Below the pieces are notes generated by a model. It ran no database searches. It was not told the DNA's origin and saw only the letters and a list, made by a program, of their open reading frames with translations. From contig JAXGMN010000034.1 in the NCBI GenBank assembly GCA_040768665.1, positions 1 through 64,000 of the forward strand: a stretch of 64,000 nucleotides of DNA, written 5' to 3'. The translations under genes were made by a program, and so were the position numbers. Source of the DNA: JABWBD01 sp040768665. Its GTDB lineage: Bacteria > Planctomycetota > Planctomycetia > Pirellulales > Thermoguttaceae. Of this stretch, positions 17,441 through 26,686 are shown piece after piece (the first letter of the stretch is position 1; every line of letters begins with the position of its first letter).

Positions 17441-18385
17441 GTGCCGTTGAAACTGCTCGCCGACTTCAGACGATCCGGGATTTTGCTCTGTGCAATCCTC
17501 GTGGCGATCGCGGCGCTCGTGTTGCTTGCGCGGAGCTTGCCCCATCGCAGTCCTCCCCCTCAAGCGGCGTCCGCTGGAACCTGCCGACGCATCGTGTCCA
17601 TGTCGCCGAGCGTTACCGAGACGCTTTTTGCGCTCGGCCTCGGCGATCGCGTCGTCGGCGTGACCCGCTACTGCAACTATCCGCCGCAGACCGGGCGCCT
17701 GCCGCGAATCGGCGGGTGGCTCGACCCAAGCTTCGAGGCGATTGTTGCGCTGCGGCCGGACCTGGTCATAACGCGCGAGGGGAACGATCAGGCGACCGCG
17801 ACGCTGCGGCAACTCGATATCAACACGCTCGTCGTCCACCACGATCACCTGGAAGGAGTTCTGAATTCGTTTGCGACAATCGGGTGTACCTGCGGGGTGG
17901 AAGGCGAAGCCAAGTGGCTTTCCACGCGGATTCGGAACACGATGGACGAGATCCGCCGGCAGACTGCGAACCTGCCGCAGCCCCGCGTGTTGTTCGTTGC
18001 CGAACGTACGCTCGACAGCGGCGGCATCCAGGATGTCTACGCGGCAGGTTCCGACGGATTCATCAGCCGCGTGATCGAGCTGGCCGGCGGGAGAAACGTC
18101 TGTGCGGAAACCGCAGGAGGCTTCCCCGTCCTTTCGGTCGAGGGAATCCTGAAGTTGAATCCCGAAGTCATCGTCGACCTGGTGCCGAACCTGCCCGAGC
18201 AGTCGCGAAGCAGGGAGTCGCTCCTCGGCGATTGGCAGCAACTCTCCGAAGTGGAAGCGGTCCGTCGTGGTCGCGTCCACGTGCTCGACGAAGACTACGC
18301 CTTCATCCCCGGTCCGCGCTTCATCTTGCTTGCCGAGAGACTTGCCCGGCTTTTTCATCCCGAACAGCAATGGTCGCAGCCATGA
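17441..18385 (+). CDS. Membrane-anchored substrate-binding protein, BtuF/FecB type
   Basis: About 314 residues from GTG at 17441 (start uncertain, weak ribosome site). A single hydrophobic segment near residues 14-30 (GILLCAILVAIAALVLLA) anchors or exports it. The rest matches class III binding proteins for cobalamin, haem or ferric siderophores: RRIVSMSPSVTETLFALGLG and VVGVTRYCNYP near the start, LRPDLVITREGN in the middle, GGRNVCAE and PRFILLAERLARLFHP at the end. It is the first gene of a binding protein-ATPase-permease set. A cobalamin role is likely given VTRYCNYP, but no B12 riboswitch is seen upstream. Confidence 0.82.
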   Translation: MPLKLLADFRRSGILLCAILVAIAALVLLARSLPHRSPPPQAASAGTCRRIVSMSPSVTETLFALGLGDRVVGVTRYCNYPPQTGRLPRIGGWLDPSFEAIVALRPDLVITREGNDQATATLRQLDINTLVVHHDHLEGVLNSFATIGCTCGVEGEAKWLSTRIRNTMDEIRRQTANLPQPRVLFVAERTLDSGGIQDVYAAGSDGFISRVIELAGGRNVCAETAGGFPVLSVEGILKLNPEVIVDLVPNLPEQSRSRESLLGDWQQLSEVEAVRRGRVHVLDEDYAFIPGPRFILLAERLARLFHPEQQWSQP

Positions 18386-18393
18386 GTGAGACC

Positions 18394-18483
18394 GCTGAAA
18401 AAGGGGACTGGCTCTGCAACCCTTGGTGGCGTGACTTGACGATAGGCGCGAGAGGTTGCGGTGCCTGTCCCCTTTTTCAGCAC
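18394..18483. repeat. Family 2 palindromic element inside a transport operon
   Basis: Arms GCTGAAAAAGGGGACTGGCTC and GTGCCTGTCCCCTTTTTCAGC surround a loop rich in GTTGC/GCAAC. It sits between the binding protein and ATPase genes, so it is transcribed if the operon is one unit. Confidence 0.85.
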
Positions 18484-18511
18484 CCAGAAGTCTCTGAGTG
18501 AGGGAGCCGGA

Positions 18512-19306
18512 GTGGAAGCTGCAATCGAAGTCCGCAACTTCTCTTTCCGGCTGGCAACGAAGGAGATCCTCCGCGACGTATCGCTCACGGTACGCCGGGG
18601 AGAGTATTTCTCGATCATCGGGCCGAATGGGGCCGGCAAAACCACGCTGCTGAAGTGCATCGACCGGATTCTCGACGGCGGCAGCGGCGAAATTCGTATC
18701 TTCGGCCGACCGCTGGGTTCCTATCGCCAGAAAGAGCTCGCCCGGAGAATCAGCTACGTGCCCCAGGCCGATGCCCGGATGTTCCCGTTCACGGTCGAGC
18801 AGTTCGTGCTGATGGGCCGCTATCCGTACCTGAGCCCGTTTTCATCGGCCGGACGCGAGGACCGGCAGGCAGTACGGGAAGCGCTGGAGATAACCGCGAC
18901 CGCGGAATTCGCCGATCGCATGCTTGGTACACTCAGCGGTGGCGAGCGACAAAAGGTCTATATCGCCGCGGCACTGGCTCAGGGGGCCGAGGTGTTGCTC
19001 CTGGACGAGCCCACCACTTTTCTCGACTATCGCCACCAGATTGAGATCCGGGACGTGCTGGCACGAGCGAACCGGCGCTCGGGTGTCACCGTAATCGCCG
19101 TCACGCACGACGTGAACCGGGCAGCACTCGACAGCGACCGAGTCATGGCCCTGCGCGAGGGCGCCGTCGCCTTCTGCGGCCCGCCGGGCGAGGTCATGAA
19201 TCGGGGCGTTCTTGAGCGGATCTACGGCGTTCCGCTGCTCCTCGTGCCGCATCCCCACGCCCGGTTGCCCGTCATTGTCCCTGCTCTGCCGGAAACTGAG
19301 CCATGA
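18512..19306 (+). CDS. ABC transporter ATPase, BtuD/FecE type
   Basis: 264 residues from GTG at 18512, which follows GAGGGAG at good spacing; the longer open frame upstream is the palindrome. Walker A (GPNGAGKTTLLK), Q-loop (SYVPQAD), signature LSGGERQKV, Walker B (VLLLDEPTT) and H-loop (VTHDV) are all present. It powers the importer formed with the neighbouring permease and binding protein for iron complexes or cobalamin. Its stop overlaps the permease start by 4 bases. Confidence 0.92.
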   Translation: MEAAIEVRNFSFRLATKEILRDVSLTVRRGEYFSIIGPNGAGKTTLLKCIDRILDGGSGEIRIFGRPLGSYRQKELARRISYVPQADARMFPFTVEQFVLMGRYPYLSPFSSAGREDRQAVREALEITATAEFADRMLGTLSGGERQKVYIAAALAQGAEVLLLDEPTTFLDYRHQIEIRDVLARANRRSGVTVIAVTHDVNRAALDSDRVMALREGAVAFCGPPGEVMNRGVLERIYGVPLLLVPHPHARLPVIVPALPETEP

Positions 19307-20292
19307 GGCGGACCTTGGTGCTCTTGCTGCTCCTCGCGCTGGCAATGGTGGTGCTGGCTGCCGCGCCCTTCATCGGTATGCAGGAGATTCCCGTGCGGGC
19401 GCTTTGGCAGCCGATCGACGCCATGTCCGCGCGGATCCTGTGGCAGATTCGACTGCCTCGCGTGGCAATGGCGTTTCTGGCCGGGAGCGGTCTGGCCGTA
19501 AGTGGAATGGCATTTCAGGCGATGTTTCGCAATCCGCTGGCCACGCCGTTCACACTCGGCGTGGCCAGCGGGGCGTCGCTGGGGGCATCCGCTTACATCC
19601 ATCTGGGGCTGAGCTTCTCGCTTCTGGGCATCGCGGGGAGTTCGTGGTGCGCCTTTGCGGGCGCGTGGACTGCGATCTTGCTTGTCTATGGGCTGACGCA
19701 CGCACGGCAGGGCTTTTCCACGGCGACCATGCTTCTGGCGGGCGTCGCCGTAAGCTTTTTCTTTTCCAGCCTGATTCTCTTTCTGCAGTACCTGAGCGAC
19801 TTCACTCGCACATACCGGATGCTCCGGTGGGTGATGGGCGGGCTGGACAACGTGGTCGGCTCGGACGAGGTGCTCGGCGCTCTGCCCGTACTGGCGGCCG
19901 GGGCGGCGGCAATCCTCTACCTCACCCACGAGTTGAATTTGATCACCACGGGCGACGAACTGGCCATTGCCCGCGGAGTTGACTTGCGTCGCACGCGGCT
20001 CGTCGTATTCTTCACGGCAAGCTCGATGGTCGGCGCGGTGGTGGCCGTCTGTGGGCCGATCGGCTTCGTGGGACTGATGGCTCCGCATATATGCCGGCTG
20101 TTGGTCGGCTCCGACCACCGGTACCTGACCCCTGCGACGCTCCTGTTCGGCGGCGGATTTCTCGTTGTCTGCGATACCGTGGCACGGACGGCACTGGCGC
20201 CGACGGAACTCCCCGTCGGCATCATCACCGCGCTAGTTGGCGGGCCGTTTTTCCTTTGGCTGTTGCTCAGCCGCGGCGAGGAATTGGGCTAG
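19303..20292 (+). CDS. FecCD/BtuC-type permease
   Basis: 329 residues, nearly all hydrophobic helices, about nine to ten in number. FecCD signatures are visible: IRLPRVAMAFLAGSGLAVSG, FRNPLATPFTLGVASGASLG, GPIGFVGLMAPHICRLLVG and PTELPVGIITALVGGPFFLWLL. It forms the membrane channel of the cobalamin/siderophore-type importer with the two genes upstream. ATG overlaps the ATPase stop (ATGA), so the two are translationally coupled. Confidence 0.92.
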   Translation: MRRTLVLLLLLALAMVVLAAAPFIGMQEIPVRALWQPIDAMSARILWQIRLPRVAMAFLAGSGLAVSGMAFQAMFRNPLATPFTLGVASGASLGASAYIHLGLSFSLLGIAGSSWCAFAGAWTAILLVYGLTHARQGFSTATMLLAGVAVSFFFSSLILFLQYLSDFTRTYRMLRWVMGGLDNVVGSDEVLGALPVLAAGAAAILYLTHELNLITTGDELAIARGVDLRRTRLVVFFTASSMVGAVVAVCGPIGFVGLMAPHICRLLVGSDHRYLTPATLLFGGGFLVVCDTVARTALAPTELPVGIITALVGGPFFLWLLLSRGEELG

Positions 20293-20366
20293 TGCTCCAG
20301 CAATCAATACAAAAGTGGCCTTGCTTCGGATCGCGCAAAAACGAATGATGTTCCGCTGAAAAATTC

Positions 20367-20489
20367 GTAACCGTTCGCGCCCACGGAAGAGAGGGACAGG
20401 TCCATGTTTTCGGCCAACGCCATCGACGCCAAAACACCCGAATTGGCCGAAAAATGGACCTGTCCCCGGCCGTGGGCGTGAACGGTTAC
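20367..20489. repeat. Family 3 palindromic element, inverted copy
   Basis: Same boundaries (GTAACCGTT / AACGGTTAC) and interior as 7385-7507 but in the opposite orientation: the GGCCAATTCGGGTG half is on the other strand. Confidence 0.88.
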
Positions 20490-20520
20490 AAGAATTCAAC
20501 CGCGGTGCGGGAAGTTGTGG

Positions 20521-20976
20521 ATGGGAACTGATTGGAAGGTAATCGCACTCGTGACAGCGGTGATCGCTGCCGTGGCAGCGCTGCTTGTGCCGCTGCCCCT
20601 GTCGCTTCGGGCCTTGGGCCCGACAGCCGCGTTCAACGCCGGCCATTTTGTCCTCTTCGCCGGCATCCTGGCCCTGTCCTGGTGGGTGCTGGGACGCAGC
20701 ACTTTAGCGGCATTTCTTTTCACTACCGCGTTGAACGGTTTCAGCGAGATGGGACAGACACTCTCCCAGTCGCGGTCTGCGAACCTGCCCGACTTCTTTC
20801 GAGGCCTGCTGGGCACGCTTGCAGCGGTTGCCGTTCTCTGGGCGTGGCGGGCGCCGCGAGACCGGATGCGGATGCTCGGATGCGCCGTGCTTGCCCTTGG
20901 TTTCAGCACGTGGCCTGCGGCGGAAGTGATGCCCCACCTCATCCACGCCTGCCGGAGATTCCTGGAAAATTTCTGA
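20521..20976 (+). CDS. VanZ-like small membrane protein
   Basis: 151 residues with about four membrane helices. The order of conserved residues, AGHFVLFAGILAL, then NGFSEMGQTLSQSRSANLPDFFRGLLG, fits the VanZ family (H-F, later E-x-x-Q, R, D, G), whose members are small integral membrane proteins of mostly unknown function, one of which gives teicoplanin tolerance. ATG at 20521 follows GGGAAG. It stands alone between a palindromic element and the next gene set. Confidence 0.6.
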   Translation: MGTDWKVIALVTAVIAAVAALLVPLPLSLRALGPTAAFNAGHFVLFAGILALSWWVLGRSTLAAFLFTTALNGFSEMGQTLSQSRSANLPDFFRGLLGTLAAVAVLWAWRAPRDRMRMLGCAVLALGFSTWPAAEVMPHLIHACRRFLENF

Positions 20977-21290
20977 TCCTCCATCACTTTGCGAGACGAT
21001 GGTCGTCCGAACCGGTCCATTCCGCCTGTTAGGGATCTAACGTCCGCCCGTCATGCGGGGCAGCCGCGTCCAGGGTATCGTCAACCGTCGTGATCTGTTG
21101 GGGCATCTTGCCCCGATCCGTCCGCAGGCAGTCGCCCCGGCGACCTGATGCCCTGGCAAATACTCTTGTGTGAAATTAGAATACTTGGAATAGGTGGCGG
21201 GAGGACTGTAACCGCCCTGATAAGGTGACCGGAGCTTCCCCACAAATTCAGGGGAGAATCTCCGAAGGTCTGTCGTGGCAAGGAGCCTCC
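20977..21290. other. Intergenic region without recognised content
   Basis: About 310 bases. Apart from an AT-rich patch near 21168-21190 (GTGAAATTAGAATACTTGGAATA) and the ribosome site of the next gene, no gene or repeat is recognised. Confidence 0.4.
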
Positions 21291-21887
21291 GTGGCTAAAG
21301 AATTGGTCGGCAAAGCGGGCCAAACCGAAGTCGAGCTCAAAGATCCCGGGCTGGCGGCCTTTCTGGCTTGGCTTATCCCAGGGCTGGGGCACCTGTACCA
21401 GGGGCGAACCGCCAAGGCCATCCTCTATTTCGTCAGCGTCATGGGGATTTTCGCCTACGGCGTGTACCTCGGAGGCAGCAGCGAGTTGGGATGGGGCCGG
21501 GTGGTCTATGCTTCCTGGCGGCCCGGGGATCGACGTCTACCGTACTTGTGCCAATTGGGCGCCGGCCTGCCGGCTCTACCCGCGCTGGTTCAGGCCAATC
21601 GAGTTCGGCACGGCAAAGAGCCGCTTCTGGGCGGATTCATGGCGCCTCCGGCGCTCGGGGGCCATTTCGACCAGTTCGGTGAACCAAGACGGGAGGGCCA
21701 ACCAACGGTTCACGAACTTCACAAGAGACTGCACCGCTTCTTTGAGTTGGGAACCGTGTACACGATGGTCGCCGGCTTGCTCAACATCCTGGCCATCTAC
21801 GATGCTTGGGGCGGTCCCGTGGGTACCGAAGAGGACGAAGACGAGGGTGACACGGACGCAAAATCCCCCGACACGGCCAGCCCGTAA
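21291..21887 (+). CDS. DUF6677-like membrane protein
   Basis: 198 residues from GTG at 21291 with AAGGAG five bases upstream. The segment AAFLAWLIPGLGHLYQGRTA followed by AILYFVSVMGIFAYGVYLGG resembles TM2/DUF6677 proteins, a planctomycete membrane family of unknown function. A third hydrophobic stretch (TVYTMVAGLLNILAIYDAWGGP) is near the C-terminus, and the tail is very acidic (EEDEDEGDTD). The following small membrane gene starts 41 bases later, suggesting a pair. Confidence 0.6.
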   Translation: MAKELVGKAGQTEVELKDPGLAAFLAWLIPGLGHLYQGRTAKAILYFVSVMGIFAYGVYLGGSSELGWGRVVYASWRPGDRRLPYLCQLGAGLPALPALVQANRVRHGKEPLLGGFMAPPALGGHFDQFGEPRREGQPTVHELHKRLHRFFELGTVYTMVAGLLNILAIYDAWGGPVGTEEDEDEGDTDAKSPDTASP

Positions 21888-21928
21888 TCTTGCACAGCGT
21901 CGTTGCAGCCCCGGAGCGAATAACACTG

Positions 21929-22135
21929 ATGGACATTCCGATGCTAGCCGTCCTCGGAGCCGAGGACTTCTGGTTTGCCGTTCCGCTCATTCTCTCGGTG
22001 AGCCTGGTCTATGCGGCCACCCGCCACGAACCGATGCGTGAGGTCCTTTCGCACGCGTTTCGGATCGGCGTGTGGATCGTCGGCTTCATGGCGGCGGTGT
22101 TCGTGGTGCTTCAGGTGATCGCGTGGCTGGTTTAG
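21929..22135 (+). CDS. Small hydrophobic membrane protein
   Basis: 68 residues from ATG at 21929, with two membrane helices (FWFAVPLILSVSLVYAA and IGVWIVGFMAAVFVVLQVIAWLV) joined by a basic loop (TRHEPMREVLSHAFR). No family assigned. Follows the DUF6677-like gene closely and may work with it. A TTG start at 21890 is possible but lacks a ribosome site. Confidence 0.55.
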   Translation: MDIPMLAVLGAEDFWFAVPLILSVSLVYAATRHEPMREVLSHAFRIGVWIVGFMAAVFVVLQVIAWLV

Positions 22136-22369
22136 CGGCCGGCGGCCGGGGGCGTGCCGAGGGAGATCTGTTGGTGTCGAGCGGGACCAACGTGCGGTAG
22201 TCGGTAAGGTTGGAGTTCCTTGAGGGGTCCAGTCGACGGGCCGCAACACCTTGTTCACCGGCAGAACGAACCCGCGGGGGTCCCTGGATGTGTGCAGCGG
22301 CGGGCTTGACAAGCGGGACGTAGCCGGGGCGTCTTCCCTCTGAAATGTTCTGGATTTGAGGGAATCGAC

Positions 22370-23719
22370 ATGAGAATCGTGGTCTTGGGAGCGGGAACGG
22401 TCGGAACATCGATCGCCGAACTGCTCTGCCAGCATCGCCATAGCGTCGTTGTCATCGACCATGATCCGGCGGTGGTGCGGCGGGTGAACGATGAATTGGA
22501 CGTTCGGGCCCTGACCGGCGAGGCTGCGCAATCGAGCGTGCTGTTCCAGGCGGGCGTGATGGGAGCGGACCTTTGCCTGGCGGTGACCAACGGCGACGAG
22601 GTCAACATGATTGCCTCCAGCATGGCGAAAGGAATGGGTTGCCGCCGCGGCGTGGCGCGTGTGTATGCCCCCGTGTTTCGCGACCTGAGCACGTTCGATT
22701 ACCAGCGCCATTTCCACATCGATCGGCTGCTCAGCCTCGAGCACCTTTCCGCCATGGAGTTGGCCCGCGGCATTCGCCATCCGGGACTGGTGGCCGTCGA
22801 AAACTTCGCTCGCGGCGAACTGGAGATGCAGGAGATTGCCGTGGCGGAGAAGGCATCCGCAGTCGGGGTTCCTCTGAAGGAACTCAAGCTTCCCAAAGGG
22901 GTTCGGATCGGGTCGATTTCGCGCGGCGGCCGGATCTGGATCGCAGGGGCGTCGGACCAGGTCATGCTCGGCGACCGGATCACGCTCATCGGCAGTCACG
23001 AGGAGATCGACGACGTCAAGGATCTTTTCGAAATCGAACCGGCACGAAAACGGGGCGTCGTCATTGCCGGCGGCGGCGAAACCGGCTACCACCTGGCCAG
23101 GGTTCTGGAAGGCCGGCGGTTCGGCGTTGTGCTGATCGAGTCGGATGCAGATCGCTGCGACTTCCTCGCCTCGCATCTGAAGCATACTACGGTGGTCCAC
23201 AACGACATCCAGCGGCGCGCATCGCTCGAAGAAGAGCGTGTGGGCAGCGCCGACGTCTTCGTTGCGTGTACGGGCAACGACGAGAACAACATCATGGCCG
23301 GCGTCGAGGCCCGCGAGTTGGGCGCGAAGGCGGTTATCGCGGTGGTGAGTCGGCCTGACTACGCCAATGTCGTTGGTAAATTGGGGATCGACCACACGGT
23401 GAGTCCTCGCGAGGTCGTGTCCAAGCAGGTGCTGGGGTTTCTGAACACCGGCCCCGTGATTACGCGAATGCCGCTGGCTTCGGGCGCGGGGATCGATATT
23501 CTTGAAATCGAGGTGCTTCCCGGCGTCGCGGCCACGGAACACGTGCTGGCCAATGTCAGTTTGCCTTCGCAGTGCCTGATTGCGGCGGTGATACGCGAGA
23601 ATTATGTCCAGGTGCCCGGGGCCGACGACCGACTTGCTCCGGGCGATACCGTTGTGGCCATGGTCCAGGAAGAGGTTGTGGAGAATACGCTCAAGTTTTT
23701 CAGTCGCGGCAGGACATAG
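22370..23719 (+). CDS. trkA: Trk potassium uptake regulatory protein TrkA
   Basis: 449 residues with two RCK units. The first begins MRIVVLGAGTVGTSIAELL (GxGxxG NAD site) and the second VVIAGGGETGYHLARVLEG near residue 225. Each is followed by a TrkA-C domain (one ends IDDVKDLFEIE). It is the peripheral NAD(H)-binding subunit that gates TrkH. GAGGGAA lies about seven bases before the ATG. trkH follows after 148 bases on the same strand. Confidence 0.95.
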   Translation: MRIVVLGAGTVGTSIAELLCQHRHSVVVIDHDPAVVRRVNDELDVRALTGEAAQSSVLFQAGVMGADLCLAVTNGDEVNMIASSMAKGMGCRRGVARVYAPVFRDLSTFDYQRHFHIDRLLSLEHLSAMELARGIRHPGLVAVENFARGELEMQEIAVAEKASAVGVPLKELKLPKGVRIGSISRGGRIWIAGASDQVMLGDRITLIGSHEEIDDVKDLFEIEPARKRGVVIAGGGETGYHLARVLEGRRFGVVLIESDADRCDFLASHLKHTTVVHNDIQRRASLEEERVGSADVFVACTGNDENNIMAGVEARELGAKAVIAVVSRPDYANVVGKLGIDHTVSPREVVSKQVLGFLNTGPVITRMPLASGAGIDILEIEVLPGVAATEHVLANVSLPSQCLIAAVIRENYVQVPGADDRLAPGDTVVAMVQEEVVENTLKFFSRGRT

Positions 23720-23867
23720 CCCCCGGCCGCGCCCCGTCGCCCATCCGCAGCCCGGGAAATCGGGGCAGGCACCGTCGCCGCAGGCTCAAATCTCGCGGAA
23801 ATCCTGCCTGTGCGATGGAGCCAAACCCTCGGTTTCCCGGGCTGCCGCACCCACAATTCGAGTTCCG

Positions 23868-25559
23868 ATGAACACGTCGCTCGTCGCCCGAATGCTCAGC
23901 CTCGTGGCAATGCTGATCGGCGGATCGATGGCCTTCAGCCTGCCGTGGGGCCTTCCGATCCTCGGTGGTCGGTGGGAACACGAACAGCGAGGAATTCTGG
24001 CGCTATTGGGTTCGATCGTTCTCTGCTTTGCAGCGGGAATTGGCCTCCGCTACCTCGGCCGAAACGGCCGCGGCCCCCTGTTTCGTCGCGAAGCGATGGC
24101 AGTGGTGGGCCTGAGTTGGGTCCTTGCAACCGTGCTGGGGGCGCTGCCTTACGAGTTGGCGGCGACCCAGCGGGCGCCGGGGATCCGAATGCACTTTGTC
24201 GACGCGATGTTTGAATCGCAGTCGGGCTTCAGTACCACGGGCGCGACGGTGCTGACCGACCTTGAGGATCCGGTCCTCGTTCCGCGCTGCATTCTCTTCT
24301 GGCGATCGAGCACGCACTTTCTCGGCGGCCTGGGGATTATCGTGCTGTTTGTCGCGATCCTGGGGCAAGGCTCTGCCGGCAAGGCGATGATGCGGGCGGA
24401 GATGCCCGGGCCCAGCCACTCGTCGCCCCAGGCGCGCATGCAGCATACGGCATGGGTGCTGTTTGTCATCTACGCAGGCTTGAATCTCTTGCTGACGGTC
24501 ATCCTGGTGTTCGAGGGGCTCTCGCCATTCGATGCCCTCTGCCACGCATTCGGCACGATGGCAACTGGAGGATTCAGCACCTACAACGCCAGCGTCGCTC
24601 ATTTCGCCACCGTTCCCGGGCTGAATGGGCCGTTGATCGAGATGACGATTGCCGGGTTCATGTTTCTCGCCGGCACCAACTTCATGTTGCTGTACGCGCT
24701 GACTCGCCGGGAGGTGCGGCGCGCTTTCGCGGACGTGGAGTGGCGGACCTATGTCGGCGTCCTCGGCATCGCGACCGCCGTGGTGGTGGTCGCGGGGCTG
24801 TGCCACAACGACTTCCGCCCGTCGGCCACCGGAAAGCAGTCCATCGAATCGACCGAGGAACAGATCGAGCGTGTCGGCGGCAAACCGGCGGAACAGCCCG
24901 CCTCTGCAGCGGCCCAAGCGCGATCCGCCGCGCCGGATGGTTCGGAAGAAACGTCCGTCGCCCGGGCAACGCGCTACGCGCTGTTTCAGGTTGTCTCGAT
25001 CATGACCACCACCGGCTTCTGCACGGCGGATTTCGACCGGTGGAACAGCTTCGCCCGGGGGCTGCTGCTGGTCCTGATGTTTATCGGGGGCTGCGCGGGA
25101 AGCACGGGCGGCGGCCTGAAGGTCGTCCGCCATATCCTCTTTTTCAAGACGCTCCGTCTCGAGATCGAGAAGGCCTACCACCCGAGCGTCGTGCGCCCGC
25201 TCCGGCTGCAAGGCGAGCCGGTCGAAAACCAGCAGCTCCGTATGAACGTGCCGGTCTATTTCGGACTGGTCTTGGCGATCTTCACCCTCAGTTGGCTGTT
25301 CATCGTCGGCGTCGAGCCGGAAAGCACCTGGACGGATTACGGTCACGAGATCGAGCACAAGTTGATCGATGCCGCCAGCGCGGTGGCCGCCACGTTGAAC
25401 AATATCGGTCCGGGCCTGGGCGTGATCGGGGCAACCAAGAACTACGCGAACTTCAGCGCCGCCTCGAAGCTCCTCTTCATCTGGCTGATGATGCTCGGCC
25501 GACTTGAGCTGTACGTCATCCTGGTTCTGTTTTCGGCCGCGTTCTGGCGGCGGTACTGA
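23868..25559 (+). CDS. trkH: Trk potassium transporter membrane subunit TrkH
   Basis: 563 residues from ATG at 23868. Four pore-loop signatures of the Trk/Ktr family appear in order: SGFSTTGATVL, FGTMATGGFSTY, STTTGFCTADFDRW (read as TTTGFCTADF) and LNNIGPGLGVIG. Many membrane helices surround them. A hydrophilic, Ala/Glu-rich insert (about residues 325-360, EEQIERVGGK...PDGSEET) lies between pore loops 2 and 3. With TrkA it takes up potassium. Upstream open sequence to 23604 overlaps trkA and is not part of the gene. Confidence 0.94.
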   Translation: MNTSLVARMLSLVAMLIGGSMAFSLPWGLPILGGRWEHEQRGILALLGSIVLCFAAGIGLRYLGRNGRGPLFRREAMAVVGLSWVLATVLGALPYELAATQRAPGIRMHFVDAMFESQSGFSTTGATVLTDLEDPVLVPRCILFWRSSTHFLGGLGIIVLFVAILGQGSAGKAMMRAEMPGPSHSSPQARMQHTAWVLFVIYAGLNLLLTVILVFEGLSPFDALCHAFGTMATGGFSTYNASVAHFATVPGLNGPLIEMTIAGFMFLAGTNFMLLYALTRREVRRAFADVEWRTYVGVLGIATAVVVVAGLCHNDFRPSATGKQSIESTEEQIERVGGKPAEQPASAAAQARSAAPDGSEETSVARATRYALFQVVSIMTTTGFCTADFDRWNSFARGLLLVLMFIGGCAGSTGGGLKVVRHILFFKTLRLEIEKAYHPSVVRPLRLQGEPVENQQLRMNVPVYFGLVLAIFTLSWLFIVGVEPESTWTDYGHEIEHKLIDAASAVAATLNNIGPGLGVIGATKNYANFSAASKLLFIWLMMLGRLELYVILVLFSAAFWRRY

Positions 25560-25564
25560 AATCA

Positions 25565-26686
25565 TCAGTAGAGGCAGTCGCGAGCCGCATCGGCAAATAG
25601 CTCAAGCTTCTCCGGCGGCGTCTCGAAAAAGTGGTCGCTCAAGGAACAGATATATCCGCCGCGGGCACCGACCGTTTCGAAGAGCTTCTGCACGGTGCGG
25701 CGAATCAAATCGCCGCTTCCGTCGGTCACCACGTTGAACTGGTCCACGCCGCCGATCATCGCCACTTGTCCGTCGAACTTGGCGGCAAGTTCCCATGGCT
25801 CCTGGTTGCCGCCGACGCTCGGTGGGGCAAGCGTCTCCGAGACGGCGCATCCATTGGCTACGATCGACTCCTCGATGCCGCGCGTGCCACCGCAGGTATG
25901 GTAAGTGATCAGGAACCCGAGATCATGGAGGGCTTCGTGGAGCTTGCGGTCGTAGGGCAGGCAGAATTCGGCGTGGAGCTTGGGCGAGACGACCGTCGAC
26001 GAGGCCGCTCCGCCGCCTGTTTCTACGAGATCGAATTTCGCTCCCTTCATCGACTCGACAAAGCGCAACTTCTTCTCGAGCAGAATGGCGAGGAATCGGT
26101 GTACCCAATCGGGTTCGTCGATGCACTTGAGGATCAACTGGTTCACGTCCATCAGGCAGCAGGCGTGTTGCCAGCAGCCCGCCTGGTCGCCCCAGACGAA
26201 GCCCCGCAAAATGCCCCGGTCGCCGATCCGGTCGTAAAGCTCGGCAATCGGGCGGAGATCCAAAGGCGGCACCGGCATGTATCTGCCGATCCACTCGATG
26301 TCTTCGTTTCGCTTCACCAGGTACTCCGTGATCCAGGTCGTCATGCGGTTTCCCGCCGTCTTGTAGGTCAGTTCGCCGGCGGGCGTGCGAATCGTGTGAT
26401 GGACGATGCGGTTGTCCGGATCGTTGCTGACGATACGAGCTTCGTCGATCCAATCCGCCGTGGAAAACCTGGCGAAATCGGCATCGACGAGCCAGAATTG
26501 TCCCATCGATTCGAAGTACTGGATCTGGGCGTCCATGCCGAACCGTTCGAATGCTTCCAGCGGGGTGATCCCGCCCAGGAAGCGGTCCAGGTGGTATTGC
26601 TGCCATTGGTGTACCGACACCGGCAGGCGGTCCGGTATCTCGCGGTGAAGTGCGGCAAGCATTCGATCTCTGCTGGTCATCGCCAC
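25565..26686 (-). CDS. Uroporphyrinogen decarboxylase-family protein, MtaA-like
   Basis: About 373 residues. The start MTSRDRMLAALHREIPDRLP is typical of the URO-D superfamily. True HemE keeps a substrate Asp/Tyr set; here ITYHTCGG and a later CSLSDHFFETPPEKL resemble the zinc site (H-x-C ... C) of corrinoid-dependent methyltransferases such as MtaA/MtbA. A role in methyl transfer or demethylation is therefore more likely than haem synthesis, but the substrate is unknown. GTG at 26686 has AGGAGA six bases upstream; ATG at 26680 is the alternative. It is convergent with trkH. Confidence 0.75.
   Translation of the reverse strand: MAMTSRDRMLAALHREIPDRLPVSVHQWQQYHLDRFLGGITPLEAFERFGMDAQIQYFESMGQFWLVDADFARFSTADWIDEARIVSNDPDNRIVHHTIRTPAGELTYKTAGNRMTTWITEYLVKRNEDIEWIGRYMPVPPLDLRPIAELYDRIGDRGILRGFVWGDQAGCWQHACCLMDVNQLILKCIDEPDWVHRFLAILLEKKLRFVESMKGAKFDLVETGGGAASSTVVSPKLHAEFCLPYDRKLHEALHDLGFLITYHTCGGTRGIEESIVANGCAVSETLAPPSVGGNQEPWELAAKFDGQVAMIGGVDQFNVVTDGSGDLIRRTVQKLFETVGARGGYICSLSDHFFETPPEKLELFADAARDCLY

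Noticed and set aside
24003..25565. 520-codon minus-strand frame across trkH
   Set aside because: Rich in His, Arg and Gln without domains; trkH on the plus strand is clear.
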